DNA of 14,797 nucleotides from contig JBBQSF010000074.1 of NCBI GenBank assembly GCA_038214085.1, positions 1-14,797 on the forward strand. Reading direction: 5' to 3'. The position numbers were made by a program, and so were the translations under genes. The notes beneath the pieces are model-generated. The model saw only the letters and a program-made list of their open reading frames with translations, was not told the DNA's origin and searched no databases. This DNA is from JBBQSF01 sp038214085 (lineage in GTDB: Bacteria; Bacteroidota; Bacteroidia; Bacteroidales; CG2-30-32-10). Positions 1 to 7,284 of the stretch are shown piece by piece. Every line of letters begins with the position of its first letter. Positions within the stretch are counted from its first letter, which is position 1.

Positions 1-1
1 T

Positions 2-136
2 TCTTTTTTGCTTTGATTCCATTTTGTCAATAACATTGAAGAAATCATCTGCTTGTGAGAAAAATTCTATAATTTTATACAGTTGTAGCAGCGTTTTAAT
101 TTGTTTTGTTGTTTGAGCTTTTGAGGAGCATTAATA
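2..136 (-). pseudogene. Protein-like open frame running off the left edge, no usable start
   Basis: Read on the minus strand, one frame stays open from just after a TAA near position 137 to the window edge (about 44 codons). It translates to plausible amphipathic sequence containing LLQLYKIIEFF and SQADDFFNVIDKM. The only ATG in frame lies at 20-22, seven codons from the edge, so the good-looking part has no normal start. It could be the eroded 5' end of a gene lying further left, or an uninformative open frame in AT-rich DNA. I do not recognise a family. The overlapping plus-strand frame 3 is also open but reads like a shadow. The stretch also has to hold the promoter of the operon that begins at 159. 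A TATAAT lies at 68-73, but I see no convincing TAnnTTTG box, so I call no promoter here. Confidence 0.22.
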
Positions 137-158
137 TATCATAAAAATAAAATAAAAA

Positions 159-1157
159 ATGTCAGTTAAAGTAGGTATAAATGGTTTTGGAAGAATAGGC
201 AAGTTGGTTTTTCGATTGGCTTTTGAAACACCAGAAATAGAAATTGTTCATATAAACGACAAAATGAACACGGACATAATGGCCCATTTGCTAAAATACG
301 ACAGTTTGCATGGCCGATTTATGCATGAAATAAGTCATGATGAAGGGCATCTTATTGTTAATGGAAAAAAAATTATTGTTACAAATTTTTCTAAGTCTTC
401 TGAAATTACCTGGCAGCAAAATAATGTGGATATAGTTGTTGATTCGAGTGGGAAAAATAAGAACAAGCAACTTTTGCAAGGGCATTTAAAAAATGGGGTA
501 AATAAAGTAATATTAAGTTGTCCACCAAATGACAATTCAATTGACAGAACAATTGTTATGGGCGTAAATCATCATGAAATTCTGACCACTGATAAAATTA
601 TTTCTAATGCATCGTGCACAACCAATTGTGTTGCTGTAATGCTAAAAGTTTTAAAAGAAGAATTCGGAATTAAAAGAGCATTTATGAATACCGTTCATCC
701 TTCAACGAGCAATCAAAATATACAGGATGGATATCATACAGATTTCAGAAGAGCAAGGTCAGCAATTAAAAATATTATTCCAACCACAACAAGTGCAATC
801 AAGACTGTTCAGCTTATTTTTCCTGAAATGAAAAACAATTTCGATGGTTTTGCAACACGAGTGCCTGTAGTTGACTGTTCTTTTGTTGAATTGACAGCTC
901 AATTAGGCACGAATGTGAAAGTGCAAGATGTAAATGATGCATTTAAAAACCATTCAAAATCAGACCTAAAAAATTACCTTGAATATTGCATTGATCCTAT
1001 TGTAAGCAGCGATATTAGTAATAATTTTCATTCTGCAATTTTCGATTCTCTTACCACCAAAGTATTGCTTGGCGACATGATACAAATACTGGCATGGTAT
1101 GATAACGAAAGTGGATATTCGGCCAGAATTATTGATTTAATTAAATATATTTCATAA
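159..1157 (+). CDS. gap: Type I glyceraldehyde-3-phosphate dehydrogenase, first paralogue (NAD type)
   Basis: This 332-aa protein has the usual GAPDH length. By family knowledge it would catalyse reversible phosphorylating oxidation of glyceraldehyde 3-phosphate to 1,3-bisphosphoglycerate in the cytosol. Visible motifs: Rossmann loop NGFGRIGK (8-15); Asp34 after the second strand (HIND), which favours NAD over NADP; catalytic Cys153 in SNASCTTNC; catalytic His180; phosphate-site residues Thr183, Thr211 and Arg234; and Asn316 in WYDNESGYS. Several normally invariant positions differ: HPST replaces HAYT, SSG replaces STG, TTTSA replaces SSTGA, and Ser replaces the Tyr of WYDNEYGYS. It is therefore a divergent paralogue but keeps the core catalytic residues. 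The ATG sits behind an A-rich leader rather than a Shine-Dalgarno, as is usual in Bacteroidota. The next gene starts 2 nt after the stop, which implies translational coupling. An erythrose-4-phosphate or other aldehyde substrate cannot be excluded. Confidence 0.92.
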   Translation: MSVKVGINGFGRIGKLVFRLAFETPEIEIVHINDKMNTDIMAHLLKYDSLHGRFMHEISHDEGHLIVNGKKIIVTNFSKSSEITWQQNNVDIVVDSSGKNKNKQLLQGHLKNGVNKVILSCPPNDNSIDRTIVMGVNHHEILTTDKIISNASCTTNCVAVMLKVLKEEFGIKRAFMNTVHPSTSNQNIQDGYHTDFRRARSAIKNIIPTTTSAIKTVQLIFPEMKNNFDGFATRVPVVDCSFVELTAQLGTNVKVQDVNDAFKNHSKSDLKNYLEYCIDPIVSSDISNNFHSAIFDSLTTKVLLGDMIQILAWYDNESGYSARIIDLIKYIS

Positions 1158-1159
1158 TT

Positions 1160-4100
1160 ATGGAAAAAGTGATAAAATCAGAAGCATTAGAAGCGAATCT
1201 AACGCAAACAAAAAATGTGGAATATGTTATTCCTGATGATCATTTATGGTTTTTATCTCTTTCGGAAAGTTATTGGGGAATACATAAAAGAACTCAAGAG
1301 TTTTTCTTAGAATTACACCACCCTTATTCTAATAGAAAAGAAGTAATAGACGCGCTTTCAAAAGTTTCATTGGACGATTTTTGGATATATAAATGTGTTG
1401 ATAAGCGCGAAAAAGCTATTCTAATTCTCTTAGGTATATTCGACTCTTTGTTCGAAAAAAAACTGGAAGATGAATTGTCAAAACATTTAGTATTTATATA
1501 TCTTGATTTTTTTGGCAAAAACTATGATAGTTTTGCGGAATTTGACAATTTACCCCTCGAATTTATTCGCATTCTTGATAAAAACCTTGAAAATAATTAT
1601 TTTGGTTACATAAGCAATATTGGGCGTTTTAGAAATGATCTGACAAAAGGTGCATTAAATCCAAAAACTGAAAAAGTAGTTTTCGATTTTATGAGAAAAC
1701 TGATTAAGGAAAATATTAATTTTTGGAAACAATCAACAAATATTGAAAAATGGTATAATGACAATAAAAACAAGATGTCGAATGATTATACAGAATCAAT
1801 AAAGACATTGGGCAGCGATTTTTTTAATTATTATTCTCAGCAACTTGATGAAGCGGAATCTTGGAAAAATTTTTGTGATGCTACATTTACTTTTTCGGAT
1901 ATTATTGATGCTTTCAGAAAAAAAATAGATGATTTCAAAACAACCACTGAACAATTCAGCTATATTTTTTATTTGATTCATCTTCCTGGCATGGTATATC
2001 ACCGTACTTACCTTCTCATAGATTTGAATAATGCAATAAAGAGGATAAGCAATGAACTCAATGAGGAGCAATGCATTCAATCCATTGATGGGCTTTTTTT
2101 ACTTTTTTCTGATTTCAAAAATAGCCACATTAATTATATTTTAGATTCTATCCTTACATTGGGAAAGGAAATCATAAATACACAGAATAAAAACCTCATT
2201 CATTATTACGAAAATCAAATAATAAAATTCGGATTTATAGATCCCGGAGTTGCCTATTTAACCAATAATTGGGAATTAAAAGTCAACCCCAACCACATTA
2301 AAAACATACGTGTTTGGCTTGATTTAATTGAGCACGATCCGGAGACAATGAAAAAACTTCTTTCGGCACTCATCATCAATTTGCGTATTGGTGGAATATT
2401 TATTTTTGATACTGACTTATTTCAAAAAGATGTTACCAAACTGCTAAATTCAAAAATATCGCCGATATATAAACAAATTAAACAACTTACAAGGATATTT
2501 CCGGTATATTTTAATGAAATTGGAGCAGAAGGGAAATTAAGGGAGGTTACAACAAAAATAGATGAGATGTCGCACAGAAATGATAAACTTATTCATTTTC
2601 TGCGAAAACAAATTCATACCGAAGGAAGCAATTCTCATATTAAAATCACTTTTGATATCATACAATTTTGGACTGATTTAGATATAAAAAAATTGAAAGA
2701 TATTGTCCCCCAGAACGTCTTTGATTTAATTGATATTGAAAGTATTTGGGTTACAGGAGTGCATGATGTAATTGAAAAAACATGTAAAAACAACAATTGT
2801 TCGATAAATGATTTGCTACAAAAAAGCAAGGATGATCTGTCAATTGTCTTATCAGCTATCAATCATAACGATCAGAACGATATAATTAGAGTATCCTTAA
2901 TTATTGAATTATATCAACTTTTAAAAGAGAAATATCTTTTTGAAACAACAGATATTAGCGCAATGTTAAGGCGTTATCATTTAATAGAAAACGCAGAAAT
3001 TGAAAAACTCGAATCATCCCTGAATTCAAAAAATAATATTGAAGCTCTTAAGCTGATATATTCATTTATGGTTAAACTAAATGAAATTATTTTTAATCCA
3101 GAAATAAGTGAAGGTTGGGAAAGTATTTACTATAAAAGACATATCGCTTTTGGCATTCCTTCGATGTATGGACAATACAGAGAAAAAAAGTTTGAAGCAT
3201 TGGGATTGACATTCCGACTTGAATGCATTGCTTCTGTTCTAGTTGACAATATTGTTTTAGATATCAATACAGAGTATTTTACAGCAAAGACCCTAAAAGA
3301 AATTTTTTCTGTTATTCAATTGTTAAGAGAGGGATTGAGTCTTGATGGAATTTATGATCAGGGGTTCGATTCTAACCTGAAAATGCTACAGTACAGCCTT
3401 ACTTCAGGAAGTTTTACCATAAAACAATATATCAATATCTTTCAGTTTATGGAAGTGAGTATAAAAGAAATTATTAATAAATATTTTATACGCCCTTACG
3501 ATAAACTACTGAATATCGTTATTCCTCATCATACTCCTCAAGCAGAAAACATATCAACGGACACCAGCAAGAAAATTATTCTTCAAAAATCAGAAATTTT
3601 CTATCGCGAATTGTTGTCGTCAGCTTTTCTTATTCAGGCGCTGGATAATTTTATTGGCAAAGTGCTCGTAAACCTTAGAAAAATGGTTAATGATCTTTCC
3701 GATGACGAAACAAGAAGCATTATGACTTATGATTTCGATATGGTTATTAGCCCTTTATATTCAGAAACATCAACCATAGATAATCAGGTATTTTTAGGTT
3801 CAAAAGCATACTACCTCAAAAAACTTTATCTTAACAAATTCCCAGTACCACCGGGTTTTGTGATTACAACAGAGGTATTTAGAAGGATAAATTCTATACT
3901 GAAAATACCTTCATTAACGGCAGAAATTGACAACCTGATAAAATTTTACATTTCAGAACTTGAAGGTTTAACTGGTCTAAAATATGGAGATCCAAAAGCA
4001 CCTTTGCTATTAAGCGTGCGGTCTGGAGCAGCCATATCAATGCCTGGAGCAATGAACACCTTTTTAAATGTTGGCTTAAACGACGAAATTACAGAAGCGC

Positions 4101-5257
4101 TCAGCAAACAAAATAATTTTGGCTGGACATCGTGGGATTGCTACCGTCGTTTGCTGCAAACATGGGGGATGTCGCATGGCTTAGAACGCAACGACTTTGA
4201 TCAAATAATGCTTGATTACAAACAAAAGAATAATGTTACGCAAAAAATTGAGTTTTCTCCAAAAATAATGAGAGAAATGGCTTTTGCATACAAACAATTG
4301 CTTATTGATAATGGAATTCACTTTGAAACCGACCCGTTTTTACAAATAAGAAAAGCGATCATTTCGGTTTTTGTTTCTTGGGATACTCCCAGAGCTAAAG
4401 TATACCGAGAACACATGCAAATTGCAGATGAATGGGGCACTGCGGTAATTGTTCAACAAATGATTTTCGGTAATTTACATAAAGAATCCGGATCAGGAGT
4501 TCTCTTTACACATGATGTTCATGAAAATGCTTCAGGTATAAAATTAGCAGGAGATTTTTCTTTTCTAAGTCAGGGCGAGGACATTGTTGCCGGGCTTATT
4601 AGTACTTTACCAATTAGCGAAAAACAACGTATAAAGTATTACCAAAAAAGTCCTTTCTCACTTGAATCTGCATTCCCAAAAATATTTAACAAGCTTAAAA
4701 ATATTGCACACGAGCTTATTGATGTTCATGGCTTTGGTCATCAGGAAATCGAATTTACCTTTGAAACACCTGAACCTGAAGATTTATACATTTTACAAAC
4801 ACGGGATATGTCGATAGTTAAACAAACCGAAATGGAGGTTTTTGATAGTCCCGAAAATAAAATGATAAGAGTTGGTTGTGGAATTGGAATTGGGAATAAA
4901 GTTTTAAATGGTGTGATTGTATTTGACAAAGAAGATTTAGTACTTTTGAAGAAAAACTATCCAGACAAAAAAGCAGTTTTGGTAAGGCCAGATACTGTTC
5001 CTGATGATATTGAAATGATTTTTGAATGTGAGGGACTGCTGACTGCAAGGGGAGGCGCAACATCACATGCTGCCGTAACTGCTGCTACATTAGGAAAAAC
5101 TTGTGTAGTCAATTGCAATGATATGGTGGTTTTTGAAAAAGAGAAAAAATGCATTATTAACAACATTGTCTTTTTATCACATGACCCTATTGCTATTGAT
5201 GGAAATAATGGAATTGTGTACAAAGGCAATTATCCAATAAAAATACAGGAATTATAA
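1160..5257 (+). CDS. PPDK-type dikinase-like protein: large unknown N-terminus, ATP-grasp domain, phosphohistidine domain, no PEP/pyruvate domain
   Basis: This 1365-aa cytosolic protein (no signal peptide) is PPDK-like only in its last 490 residues. The ATP-grasp part (about 875-1220) shows Lys882 in LGSKAYYL, PVPPGFVITT, Arg954 in SVRSGAAISMPGAMNT, EWGTAV, SGSGVLFTHD, SQGEDIVAG, Glu1196/Glu1198 in EIEFTF, and Gln1213/Arg1215 in LQTR. These match the ATP and metal residues of pyruvate phosphate dikinase. The swivelling domain (about 1235-1350) has the phosphorylatable His1303 in TARGGATSHAA. The chain then ends, so the TIM-barrel PEP/pyruvate domain of PPDK and PEP synthase is absent. Residues 1-870 match no family I know. 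They look mostly helical and charged, with a distinctive segment near 651-680 (GWESIYYKRHIAFGIPSMYG). Inference: ATP would autophosphorylate His1303 and an unknown acceptor, perhaps bound by the N-terminal half, would receive the phosphate. It sits between two GAPDH genes in one operon, so a link to triose-phosphate metabolism is likely. It should not be annotated simply as PPDK or PEP synthase. Confidence 0.85.
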   Translation: MEKVIKSEALEANLTQTKNVEYVIPDDHLWFLSLSESYWGIHKRTQEFFLELHHPYSNRKEVIDALSKVSLDDFWIYKCVDKREKAILILLGIFDSLFEKKLEDELSKHLVFIYLDFFGKNYDSFAEFDNLPLEFIRILDKNLENNYFGYISNIGRFRNDLTKGALNPKTEKVVFDFMRKLIKENINFWKQSTNIEKWYNDNKNKMSNDYTESIKTLGSDFFNYYSQQLDEAESWKNFCDATFTFSDIIDAFRKKIDDFKTTTEQFSYIFYLIHLPGMVYHRTYLLIDLNNAIKRISNELNEEQCIQSIDGLFLLFSDFKNSHINYILDSILTLGKEIINTQNKNLIHYYENQIIKFGFIDPGVAYLTNNWELKVNPNHIKNIRVWLDLIEHDPETMKKLLSALIINLRIGGIFIFDTDLFQKDVTKLLNSKISPIYKQIKQLTRIFPVYFNEIGAEGKLREVTTKIDEMSHRNDKLIHFLRKQIHTEGSNSHIKITFDIIQFWTDLDIKKLKDIVPQNVFDLIDIESIWVTGVHDVIEKTCKNNNCSINDLLQKSKDDLSIVLSAINHNDQNDIIRVSLIIELYQLLKEKYLFETTDISAMLRRYHLIENAEIEKLESSLNSKNNIEALKLIYSFMVKLNEIIFNPEISEGWESIYYKRHIAFGIPSMYGQYREKKFEALGLTFRLECIASVLVDNIVLDINTEYFTAKTLKEIFSVIQLLREGLSLDGIYDQGFDSNLKMLQYSLTSGSFTIKQYINIFQFMEVSIKEIINKYFIRPYDKLLNIVIPHHTPQAENISTDTSKKIILQKSEIFYRELLSSAFLIQALDNFIGKVLVNLRKMVNDLSDDETRSIMTYDFDMVISPLYSETSTIDNQVFLGSKAYYLKKLYLNKFPVPPGFVITTEVFRRINSILKIPSLTAEIDNLIKFYISELEGLTGLKYGDPKAPLLLSVRSGAAISMPGAMNTFLNVGLNDEITEALSKQNNFGWTSWDCYRRLLQTWGMSHGLERNDFDQIMLDYKQKNNVTQKIEFSPKIMREMAFAYKQLLIDNGIHFETDPFLQIRKAIISVFVSWDTPRAKVYREHMQIADEWGTAVIVQQMIFGNLHKESGSGVLFTHDVHENASGIKLAGDFSFLSQGEDIVAGLISTLPISEKQRIKYYQKSPFSLESAFPKIFNKLKNIAHELIDVHGFGHQEIEFTFETPEPEDLYILQTRDMSIVKQTEMEVFDSPENKMIRVGCGIGIGNKVLNGVIVFDKEDLVLLKKNYPDKKAVLVRPDTVPDDIEMIFECEGLLTARGGATSHAAVTAATLGKTCVVNCNDMVVFEKEKKCIINNIVFLSHDPIAIDGNNGIVYKGNYPIKIQEL

Positions 5258-5283
5258 AATATTAACAACTAAATAAATTTATC

Positions 5284-6537
5284 ATGGCAATAAGTATTAA
5301 TGAAAAAAAACTGTTAGGAATTAACGGTTTAGGTCGTATCGGAAAATTAACACTTTGGTATCATTTAGTTTCAAAGAGCTTTGATGGAATTGTAATAAAT
5401 GTAGGCCGAAATGTCGGGAAAAGTTTAGAAGACCTTGTACAGGCCATAAGCTCCGATTCAACATATGGTTCTTTAAATCATTTTTTAAACGGACATGCGG
5501 GTAAAAGGATCAAGATTGAAATTACTGATAGCGAAAATGGAATAATAACAATCGATGGATTTCCCATTAAATTCCTGACTAAAGAGAGAAATCCCCAAAA
5601 TATCAATTGGAAAAATGAAGGCGTAAGAGTTGTTGTTGATTGTACAGGCAAGTTTCTGGATCCAACAGTACCTAGCAATGACCCCAAAGGAAGCATTGCA
5701 GGGCATTTGGCTGCTGGAGCGCAAAAAGTGATTGCAAGTGCACCTTTTAAAATAAAAAGTTCTGTAATTAATGATTCGGATCAATTTCCAACTTTGATTT
5801 ATGGTATTAATCATTCAAGTTTTGATGCAACACAACATCAAATAATATCTGCTGCAAGTTGTACTACAACAGGCTTGGCGCACATGATAAAACCCTTACT
5901 CGAAGATAAAGAAACCAGCAATATTCTTACTGCATCTATGTCAACTGTTCATGCTGCAACAAATACACAGAGTGTCCTTGATTCAGTGCCAACAGCAGGT
6001 ACAACAGATCTTAGAAAGAACAGATCCGTATTAAATAATATTATTCTTTCTACAACCGGTGCTGCTAAAACCCTTGAAAGGGTGATACCGCAAATAATCA
6101 ACTTTGGTTTTATGGCTGATTCTATCAGAATTCCAACAACATCAGTTTCGTTAATTGCATTAAACATAACATTTAATTCAAGGCTGAATGATAATGGAAT
6201 GCCATTTATTAATGCAGAACATATTAAAAAAATATATAAATTGGCTGCAACTGGCGCTCAAAAGGATCTTCTCTATTTTTCAACCAAACAAAACGTGTCT
6301 AATGATTTGCTTGGGTTCCCTGCTGCTGTTGTAATTGAAGGCAACGAAATTCACACAAGAACAGGATTTTTAAAAGTTCCTTATGAAGTATTATCATCAG
6401 TTGGTATTGCCAATATGAATGAAGTAAACATTCCTGTAACCCATGCAAAAATTATGGGTTGGTATGATAATGAATACGGTAGTTATGTAAATTGTTTGGG
6501 GAAACTAACCGAATATGTTGCATCTCATATAGAATAA
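5284..6537 (+). CDS. gap: Long, divergent glyceraldehyde-3-phosphate dehydrogenase paralogue
   Basis: This 417-aa protein is about 80 residues longer than standard GAPDH. Core motifs are present: GINGLGRIGKL (12-22), DSTYG (58-62), catalytic Cys193 in SAASCTTTG, His223 in STVHAATNTQ, STTGAAK (256-262), Arg282 in IRIPT, and WYDNEYGSY (393-401). The extra length comes from internal insertions: about 3 residues in the cofactor loop, blocks near 125-138 and 158-169, and more in the second half near 300-380. The second strand ends in VINVGRN instead of the NAD-type IND, so Asp is missing and a Gly-Arg follows. This suggests relaxed or NADP-linked cofactor use (inference). The conserved Asn before the catalytic Cys is Ala, and the second Cys of the CTTNC signature is Gly. 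The gene lies 26 nt after the dikinase-like gene and is the last of the operon. It is not a copy of the first GAPDH; the two are only distantly similar. An assignment to the gluconeogenic direction is possible but unproven. Confidence 0.9.
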   Translation: MAISINEKKLLGINGLGRIGKLTLWYHLVSKSFDGIVINVGRNVGKSLEDLVQAISSDSTYGSLNHFLNGHAGKRIKIEITDSENGIITIDGFPIKFLTKERNPQNINWKNEGVRVVVDCTGKFLDPTVPSNDPKGSIAGHLAAGAQKVIASAPFKIKSSVINDSDQFPTLIYGINHSSFDATQHQIISAASCTTTGLAHMIKPLLEDKETSNILTASMSTVHAATNTQSVLDSVPTAGTTDLRKNRSVLNNIILSTTGAAKTLERVIPQIINFGFMADSIRIPTTSVSLIALNITFNSRLNDNGMPFINAEHIKKIYKLAATGAQKDLLYFSTKQNVSNDLLGFPAAVVIEGNEIHTRTGFLKVPYEVLSSVGIANMNEVNIPVTHAKIMGWYDNEYGSYVNCLGKLTEYVASHIE

Positions 6538-6579
6538 TTAAAAGATAATTCAGCATTTTTTATTGTAGAATCTGGGTTT

Positions 6580-6610
6580 AATGAGTTAAAATTATTAAAA
6601 CAAACTCATT
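6580..6610. other. Inverted repeat, 8-bp perfect arms
   Basis: AATGAGTT at 6580-6587 is exactly complementary to AACTCATT at 6603-6610, with a 15-nt A/T-rich loop. It lies 42 nt after the stop of the second GAPDH gene. No T-run follows on either strand, so it is not a standard intrinsic terminator. It may be part of a structured 3' untranslated region of the operon or may protect the 3' end. Confidence 0.5.
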
Positions 6611-6651
6611 CGAGGAAACGTAAAGGGCTTTAAAACAATGCTAAATTATCT

Positions 6652-6692
6652 AATTCGGGAGTGAAAAGAGCGGAAGATTTTATTCCCGAATT
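6652..6692. other. Long inverted repeat, up to 15-bp hairpin
   Basis: AATTCGGGA (6652-6660) and TCCCGAATT (6684-6692) are perfect complements. On the plus strand the pairing extends inward to about 15 bp with two G-U pairs, leaving an 11-nt purine-rich loop (6667-6677). This is the strongest hairpin in the window. It is not directly followed by a T-run. A T7 tract lies at 6721-6727 behind a weak CACT/AGGTG hairpin (about 6710-6720), which could end the GAPDH operon transcript. The hairpin may be a processing or stability element, a binding palindrome, or part of a small RNA. Confidence 0.55.
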
Positions 6693-6744
6693 GTTCCCGT
6701 TAGCTATGCACTAAAAGGTGTTTTTTTGACATTCCTAAAAACTA

Positions 6745-6778
6745 AAAACCACCGAAAGCTTTGTTTTTCAGTGGTTTT
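6745..6778 (-). terminator. Probable intrinsic terminator of the tRNA-Ser gene, possibly bidirectional
   Basis: AAAACCAC (6745-6752) and GTGGTTTT (6771-6778) form a perfect 8-bp stem with an 18-nt loop. On the minus strand it lies 24 nt after the end of tRNA-Ser and is followed by TAGTTTTTAG, a broken T-run. On the plus strand the stem's own TTTT could also help end read-through from the GAPDH operon. Confidence 0.5.
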
Positions 6779-6801
6779 CATTTATTTGCCTTTGTTATCT
6801 G

Positions 6802-6886
6802 CGGAGAGAGAGGGATTCGAACCCCCGGGGCTGTTACACCCAATAGTTTTCAAGACTACCGCAATCGACCACTCTGCCATCTCTCC
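6802..6886 (-). tRNA. tRNA-Ser (anticodon UGA)
   Basis: The minus strand reads as an 85-nt type II tRNA. The acceptor stem is GGAGAGA/TCTCTCC (6880-6886 with 6803-6809) and the discriminator base is G (6802). The D-arm contains GGCAGAGTGGTCGATTGCGG. The anticodon stem GTAGT/ACTAT closes the loop CTTGAAA with anticodon TGA (6850-6852). A long variable arm begins at GGGTGT, and the T-arm has loop TTCGAAT. The long variable arm and UGA anticodon identify serine, reading UCA (and other UCN) codons. CCA is not encoded: the next bases are CAG, so it would be added by nucleotidyltransferase. On the minus strand a TATTTTTG box (6891-6898) immediately precedes it and may be its promoter -7 element. 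Confidence 0.97.
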
Positions 6887-6890
6887 GCGA

Positions 6891-6898
6891 CAAAAATA
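6891..6898 (-). promoter_or_regulatory. Possible -7 box for tRNA-Ser
   Basis: On the minus strand TATTTTTG fits the Bacteroidota -7 consensus TAnnTTTG. A start about 4 nt downstream would put the transcript 5' end at or next to the mature tRNA end. I see no TTTG at the -33 distance, and the flanking DNA is very T/A-rich, so chance matches are easy. Confidence 0.3.
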
Positions 6899-7126
6899 CA
6901 TATATTTTTTATTTTTAAGTTTTTTTTTTTGCTTTTACTGAAGATTCTTTGCAATTGCCTGATTCTGTGTTGCAATTTTTATTGTTTTTTTTCAAAGTGT
7001 CAATTTATTGTTTACCGTTAACTTAAAAATACCTGCCGAATACTTGTATAATTTAACCGCTTACTGATTGTTGCTTGTTAAATATCTGTAATCAGATTAA
7101 TATTGCTGTATAATTCTCATATAACC

Positions 7127-7246
7127 ATGAAACCTGAAATAAAAAATATTGATAAAGATAAATCTATTGAAAAAGGCACACGCTTAAGCTTTTTTATGAT
7201 ATGCGTTTTGTTATTCTTTCCTAGAAAATATAAAATGATGCCTTAG
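7127..7246 (+). CDS. Possible 39-aa small protein with one hydrophobic segment
   Basis: ATG at 7127 opens 39 codons ending in TAG. The first 20 residues are charged (KNIDKDKSIEKG) and are followed by a hydrophobic stretch LSFFMICVLLFF and a basic tail PRKYKMMP. That layout would suit a single-pass inner-membrane peptide with the basic end in the cytoplasm. There is no clear ribosome-binding site and no -7 box in a useful place. A chance open frame in AT-rich DNA is at least as likely. Confidence 0.2.
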   Translation: MKPEIKNIDKDKSIEKGTRLSFFMICVLLFFPRKYKMMP

Positions 7247-7251
7247 CTGTA

Positions 7252-7284
7252 TTTCGCATATTTGCAGATATTTTTGTAATTTTG
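7252..7284 (+). promoter_or_regulatory. Possible promoter of the GWxTD gene
   Basis: TAATTTTG at 7277-7284 matches the Bacteroidota -7 box TAnnTTTG, with TTTC (7252-7255) in the -33 position 21 nt upstream. An overlapping TATTTTTG at 7269-7276 is an alternative -7 box. A start near 7288 would give a leader of about 15 nt before ATG 7304. Confidence 0.35.

Noticed and set aside
3361..3377. GGTTCGATTC, similar to a tRNA T-arm, as a possible attachment-site copy of the tRNA-Ser end
   Set aside because: It lies inside the dikinase coding region, matches only the generic T-loop, and no integrase or other mobile gene is present.
4741..5229. Several minus-strand open frames inside the dikinase gene
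   Set aside because: They lie opposite strongly conserved ATP-grasp and phosphohistidine motifs and have no protein-like features of their own.
1160..5257. Plain annotation as pyruvate phosphate dikinase or PEP synthase
   Set aside because: The PEP/pyruvate-binding C-terminal domain is missing and the chain is far longer at the N-terminus than either enzyme.
6920..6930. Run of 11 T as a phase-variable tract
   Set aside because: It is not inside a gene or at promoter spacing for any gene I can support; homopolymers are common in this AT-rich DNA.
6726..7021. Two plus-strand open frames containing GERGIRTPG or the EREGFEPPG variant
   Set aside because: They run antisense across the tRNA-Ser gene. 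This is a well-known type of false protein prediction over tRNA-Ser.
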